A DNA stretch of 9,226 nucleotides from Steroidobacteraceae bacterium (GTDB lineage: Bacteria; Pseudomonadota; Gammaproteobacteria; Steroidobacterales; Steroidobacteraceae). Positions 6,472-9,226 of the stretch are shown piece by piece. The notes under the pieces were generated by a model. The model did not search any database. It was not told where the DNA came from and saw nothing but the letters and a program-made list of their open reading frames with translations. The stretch is from NCBI GenBank assembly GCA_023253235.1, contig JALRHE010000441.1:1-9226 (forward strand), read 5' to 3'. Positions within the stretch are counted from its first letter, which is position 1; each line of letters starts with the position of its first letter. The translations under genes were made by a program, and so were the position numbers.

Positions 6472-7662
6472 TTAGCCTTTCATGACTGTGGCGAGAGATT
6501 CGGCCAGTCGCTCGACATTGCTCGGGCTGACACCCGCAATGTTGATACGACCATCGGGTGCCATGTAGATGTGATGCTGCTCGCGAGCGGCGATCACTTG
6601 TTCGGCCGAGAGCGGCAGGCGCGAGAACATGCCGCGCTGCTGCTTGACCCAAGCGAAGTCGCGACCGGTGCTGGCGGTCAGCCGATCCGCTAACTGACTG
6701 CGCAGCGAGTTGATACGGTTGGCCATGTGGCGCAGTTCCGTCATCCAATCCTGTCGCAGTTCCGGCGTGGAGAGCACTCGGTCAACGATGGCGGCACCGT
6801 GGTCCGGCGGCATCGACCAGAGTGTTCGGGCGAGACGGCCAAGTTGCCCACCCGCGATGGAGGCCGCTTCGCTGCCCGCGTTGAGTACGGCGATGAGGCC
6901 AGTACGCTCACGGTAGAGTCCAAAATTCTTTGAGCACGAGACGGCAACCAACATCTCGGGAACGGCTTTGGCGATCAGTCGAATCGATGCCGCGTCACGA
7001 TCGAGATCTTCGCCAAGTCCTTGGTAGGCCATGTCGAGGAAGGGCAGCAAGCGACGTCGCGCCAGCACGTCGGCCACTGCAGCCCACTGTTCCGGTGCGA
7101 GATCCTGACCGGTCGGGTTGTGGCAGCAGGCGTGCAATACGACGACCGAGCCAGCCGCGAGCTGTTCGAGCGCCTCGAGCATGGGCTCGAAGCGCACCGT
7201 GTTGTTGACCGCGTCGTAGTAGGGATACTTCTCGACTTTGAGACCGGCTGAGCCCAACAGCGGGATGTGATTGGCCCAAGTCGGGTCACTGACGTAGACC
7301 GTCGAGCCTGGGCGTGCCGCGTTGATGAGTTCGGCGCCAAGGCGCAGCGCACCGCTGCCGCCCGGAGCTTGTGCGAGCGCGAGATCGCCCTTGCGGCCGG
7401 CGAAATCCGAGCCGAAGGTTAGCTCGGCCACTTGCATGTTGAAGCCCGGGTTACCGACGGGGCTGAGATAAGTCTTGCTGGTCTGAGCGGCGATCAGTTC
7501 CTGCTCAGCGCGTTTGACGGCACGCGGTACCGGCGTCTTGCCAGCTTCGTCCTTGTACACGCCGACGCCGAGGTCGATCTTCGTTTCCGAAGTGTCTTTC
7601 TGGAAAGCGGCTGAGACGCCGAGGATGGGGTCAACCGGAACGCGAGTCAGGGTCTCGAACAT
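6472..7662 (-). CDS. Class I aminotransferase, aspartate/aromatic amino acid type (AspC/TyrB family)
   Basis: A complete 396-residue cytosolic PLP enzyme of aminotransferase fold I, subgroup I-alpha, as in E. coli AspC and TyrB. It swaps amino groups between aspartate or aromatic amino acids and 2-oxoglutarate. Key residues are present: DLGVGVYKDE (30-39), Trp129 in DPTWANH, Asn182 in HNPTGQD, Asp210 and Tyr213 in LDMAYQG, Lys245 in SCSKNFGLYRERTG (Schiff base), Arg253, Arg279 in the segment before SMPPDHG (equivalent of AspC Arg292, side-chain carboxylate), and Arg372 in GRINIAG (equivalent of Arg386, alpha-carboxylate). Both substrate arginines being kept fits dicarboxylic substrates; whether aspartate or aromatic substrates are preferred cannot be settled by eye. 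The ATG at 7662 matches the normal family N-terminus (MFETL) and is preceded by a weak AGG site in a structured leader. The class III transaminase follows after 6 bases, probably in the same operon. Confidence 0.93.
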   Translation of the reverse strand: MFETLTRVPVDPILGVSAAFQKDTSETKIDLGVGVYKDEAGKTPVPRAVKRAEQELIAAQTSKTYLSPVGNPGFNMQVAELTFGSDFAGRKGDLALAQAPGGSGALRLGAELINAARPGSTVYVSDPTWANHIPLLGSAGLKVEKYPYYDAVNNTVRFEPMLEALEQLAAGSVVVLHACCHNPTGQDLAPEQWAAVADVLARRRLLPFLDMAYQGLGEDLDRDAASIRLIAKAVPEMLVAVSCSKNFGLYRERTGLIAVLNAGSEAASIAGGQLGRLARTLWSMPPDHGAAIVDRVLSTPELRQDWMTELRHMANRINSLRSQLADRLTASTGRDFAWVKQQRGMFSRLPLSAEQVIAAREQHHIYMAPDGRINIAGVSPSNVERLAESLATVMKG

Positions 7663-7716
7663 GGCGGGCCTGCGAAAAGAGAGGAAAACCTCCTCATTAT
7701 CGCAGAGCAGCCCGCC
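7663..7716 (-). promoter_or_regulatory. Nested inverted repeat filling the leader of the class I aminotransferase gene
   Basis: Outer arms GGCGGG (7663-7668) and CCCGCC (7711-7716), middle arms CTGCGA (7670-7675) and TCGCAG (7700-7705), and an inner GAGG-AAAA-CCTC (7681-7692) nest inside each other, with a 1-base and a 5-base bulge. On the - strand the outer stem ends directly at the ATG. The strongest Shine-Dalgarno-like string, AGGAGG (7694-7689), overlaps the inner hairpin and lies 26 bases from the ATG, too far to serve it. The inner stem is followed on the - strand by TCTTTT, like a weak terminator for the receptor gene. A GATAAT -10-like box (7701-7696) lies between the arms, without a good -35. 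A translation switch, a terminator or an attenuator are all possible. Confidence 0.45.
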
Positions 7717-7719
7717 TCT

Positions 7720-9226
7720 TTACGAACGCGTTTCCGGTCTTGTCTGCGGCGCGAATGACGGGAAGAACACTTTGCGTACCGTCAGGCGGATTATCCGACC
7801 CTGCGGGTCGAGTAGGTCCGGCTGATAGTTCAGCGGTGTCAGACCCTGCGCATTGCGAACGTCTTGACGCGCGTCGAACAGGTTATCGACGATCAAGGCA
7901 AGGCGCGCGCCGCGCAGTAGCGGATACTCTCGAGCGATCGGTTGCAAGCCAAGATCCGCAAACAGGCGTAGACCCACGGTCGTGAGTCCGGAGAACCGCA
8001 GCGTATCGAGGGCACTGTTCGCCTCCGTGCCACTGCGCCAACGGGCCGTCAGTCGACCGCCAAAGCCGTTGCGAGCGCCGCCGAGATTGAGCTCGAGTTC
8101 GTCGCTCGAGATACCAGTCGGATCCAGCAGTACATCGCCGGTCAATAGGTCGAGCGGAATGCCGGCGTTACCGAGGCGTACTTCATCGCGAGTGCGATGC
8201 GTGTGCGTGATCGACAGTTGCCAGCTTCCACGTCGGGCGAAGCCCATCATGCGTTCGCCCATCGCAGCCATCCGCGCGCGGCGTGCGGCGTCATCGCCAG
8301 GCGCAGCAGCGGCGGGCGTGTTGCTCGCGCCGCCCTGACCGGCGCCGCCAGGACCACCAGCGGCACCACCACCTGCGCCGCGCCAATTGGGCGCCTCGGG
8401 CTGTGGACCCCAGGGTCGATTAAGCGACAAGGTCCAGCGCCACTCGTCACGTTCGCGGCTTCCGAGATTGAGCGGGCGAGCGTCGATCGCGACCAAGCGA
8501 CCTTGCGTGTCACGGGTGAACCGCTCGCCGAAGGCGCGCTCGATGTTCGGCGTGGCCAACGGCAGCGAGCCGATGAGATCTCGTGTTTCGGTGCGGAGGT
8601 AATCGATCGTCAGATTGAAGTCGATGTCCTCCCAAGGTCTTGCAGAGACGCTCAGTTTTTCGACGCGCCGACGATCGGGCTGTAACAAGGCGTTGCCACC
8701 GTCGATCCGACTGATGTCACGGGTTTCGCCCCGCAGGAAGTCATAGGTGCGAACGATAGGCGTCACGATCGAGGGCGAGCCGCGTTGCTGCAAGGAGGGA
8801 GCACCCTCATCTTCGGTGACGCTCGCCAGAATGCGCCACTGTCGTGAACGGCTCCAGTTGAGGCCATAACCCAATACGTCGAGCGAGCCGACATCCGAGA
8901 GGTGTTCAACGGCGCCGTTGAGATTCGCCGTGAAGCGACCGACCTCGGGAATATCGAGCAGCGGCAGATCGAGATTCAGTTGGGCTTCGCGTCGATCTCG
9001 ATCCAGTTCGGTCAAGCGCTCAATACCAGCGCGGCGTGAGAGGCTGTCGATCGCGCGTGTGCCAACGCTGGCGCGTGCGGTGGCGCTGAGTGTTCCCGCC
9101 GGGACGTCGGCGAGGTCGCCATTGGCGAGGAGATCGACATCGAGCACGTCACTGCGCGAGCGTCCCGACAAACCTTCGCCCGAGGTGAACGATTCGCTCG
9201 TGTCGCGGTTGGCGGAGAAGTTGGCT
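7720..9226 (-). CDS. TonB-dependent outer-membrane receptor, C-terminal part (5' end outside window)
   Basis: The frame stays open to the window edge, so the 501 visible residues are the C-terminal part of a larger protein; the plug domain and TonB box must lie beyond 9226. TTG at 9171 is not a real start, since in-frame sequence continues upstream. Visible are alternating amphipathic barrel strands with extracellular loops and the typical end of a TonB receptor: VDNLFDARQDVRNAQG followed by a Tyr-Gln-Pro-Asp-Leu-Leu-Asp-Pro-Gly-like turn, then IIRLTVRKVFFPSF. About 10 polar residues follow the usual terminal aromatic. One loop (about 8242-8384) is a Gly/Ala/Pro run followed by an Arg/Met-rich segment. 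Such receptors import siderophores, vitamin B12, sugars or peptides; the ligand cannot be read here. The stop is 57 bases before the class I aminotransferase gene, on the same strand. Confidence 0.85.
   Translation of the reverse strand, partial: ANFSANRDTSESFTSGEGLSGRSRSDVLDVDLLANGDLADVPAGTLSATARASVGTRAIDSLSRRAGIERLTELDRDRREAQLNLDLPLLDIPEVGRFTANLNGAVEHLSDVGSLDVLGYGLNWSRSRQWRILASVTEDEGAPSLQQRGSPSIVTPIVRTYDFLRGETRDISRIDGGNALLQPDRRRVEKLSVSARPWEDIDFNLTIDYLRTETRDLIGSLPLATPNIERAFGERFTRDTQGRLVAIDARPLNLGSRERDEWRWTLSLNRPWGPQPEAPNWRGAGGGAAGGPGGAGQGGASNTPAAAAPGDDAARRARMAAMGERMMGFARRGSWQLSITHTHRTRDEVRLGNAGIPLDLLTGDVLLDPTGISSDELELNLGGARNGFGGRLTARWRSGTEANSALDTLRFSGLTTVGLRLFADLGLQPIAREYPLLRGARLALIVDNLFDARQDVRNAQGLTPLNYQPDLLDPQGRIIRLTVRKVFFPSFAPQTRPETRS
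8242..8384 (-). other. Gly/Ala-rich then Met/Arg-rich loop inside the TonB-dependent receptor
   Basis: The encoded segment begins RGAGGGAAGGPGG, passes through an Ala-run (TPAAAAPGDD), and ends ARRARMAAMGERMMGF. It interrupts two barrel strands (WRWTLSLNRPW before, SWQLSITHTHR after) and should be an extracellular loop. Low complexity suggests a disordered, length-variable loop; the four methionines within about ten residues are unusual. The reading frame is uninterrupted. Confidence 0.7.

Noticed and set aside
5881..6693. Long open frame (270 codons) on the + strand, antisense to both transaminase genes
   Set aside because: It lies wholly opposite two well-conserved enzymes and has no recognisable motif. 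Long antisense frames are expected in GC-rich DNA with biased codon use.
7689..7694. AGGAGG on the - strand as the ribosome-binding site of the class I aminotransferase gene
   Set aside because: It is 26 bases from the ATG and no alternative ATG, GTG or TTG lies at a suitable distance. It is more likely part of the hairpin.
9169..9171. TTG as the start of a 483-residue protein
   Set aside because: The same frame remains open up to the window edge (base 9226), and the visible protein is only the C-terminal part of a TonB receptor, so the real start is upstream.
1..9226. Frequent GATC/CGATCG strings as possible signal repeats
   Set aside because: They occur throughout the coding regions and fit common codons (ATC, GAT, CGC, TCG) in this genome. 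No spacing or clustering suggested an origin or methylation-controlled site.

Overview
The window is GC-rich and densely coding. It holds five complete protein genes and two that run off its ends, with no gap longer than about 60 bases. No tRNA, rRNA, CRISPR array, insertion sequence or integrase is visible. Four traits suggest a gammaproteobacterial chromosome: a PlpD-like patatin/outer-membrane-barrel protein, an MsrA closely resembling the E. coli enzyme, a TonB-dependent receptor with a Gly/Ala-rich loop, and a Pseudomonas-like beta-alanine:pyruvate transaminase. A Steroidobacter, Nevskia or Xanthomonas relative is a reasonable guess, but the sequence alone does not prove it.

Left part (1-2497). 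A patatin-like protein fused to a POTRA domain and an outer-membrane beta-barrel (+ strand, 5' end outside the window) converges on a small 85-residue protein of unknown function (- strand). Their stop codons sit in the two arms of one short inverted repeat. The small gene has a perfect TATAAT box only 9 bases before its ATG, so its mRNA may be almost leaderless. It diverges from msrA across 54 bases.

Middle (2498-5132). msrA (methionine sulfoxide reductase A) is followed after one base by a CPA2/Kef-type cation:proton antiporter with a complete RCK regulatory module. The spacing implies one transcript and translational coupling. Both products plausibly serve oxidative or electrophile stress, though the antiporter lacks the acidic loop residues of classical KefC.

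Right part (5134-9226), all on the - strand. In transcription order these are the C-terminal two thirds or so of a TonB-dependent receptor, a class I (aspartate/aromatic) aminotransferase, and a class III omega-aminotransferase of the beta-alanine:pyruvate type. The two transaminases are 6 bases apart and probably cotranscribed. The 57 bases between the receptor and the first transaminase form a nested inverted repeat that reaches the ATG and could be a structured leader, a terminator, or both. The antiporter and the class III gene converge with one base between their stop codons.

I found no convincing new defence or mobile system; this looks like ordinary core chromosome. The points most worth checking are the structured leader, the near-leaderless small gene, the msrA-antiporter coupling and the altered Kef loop.
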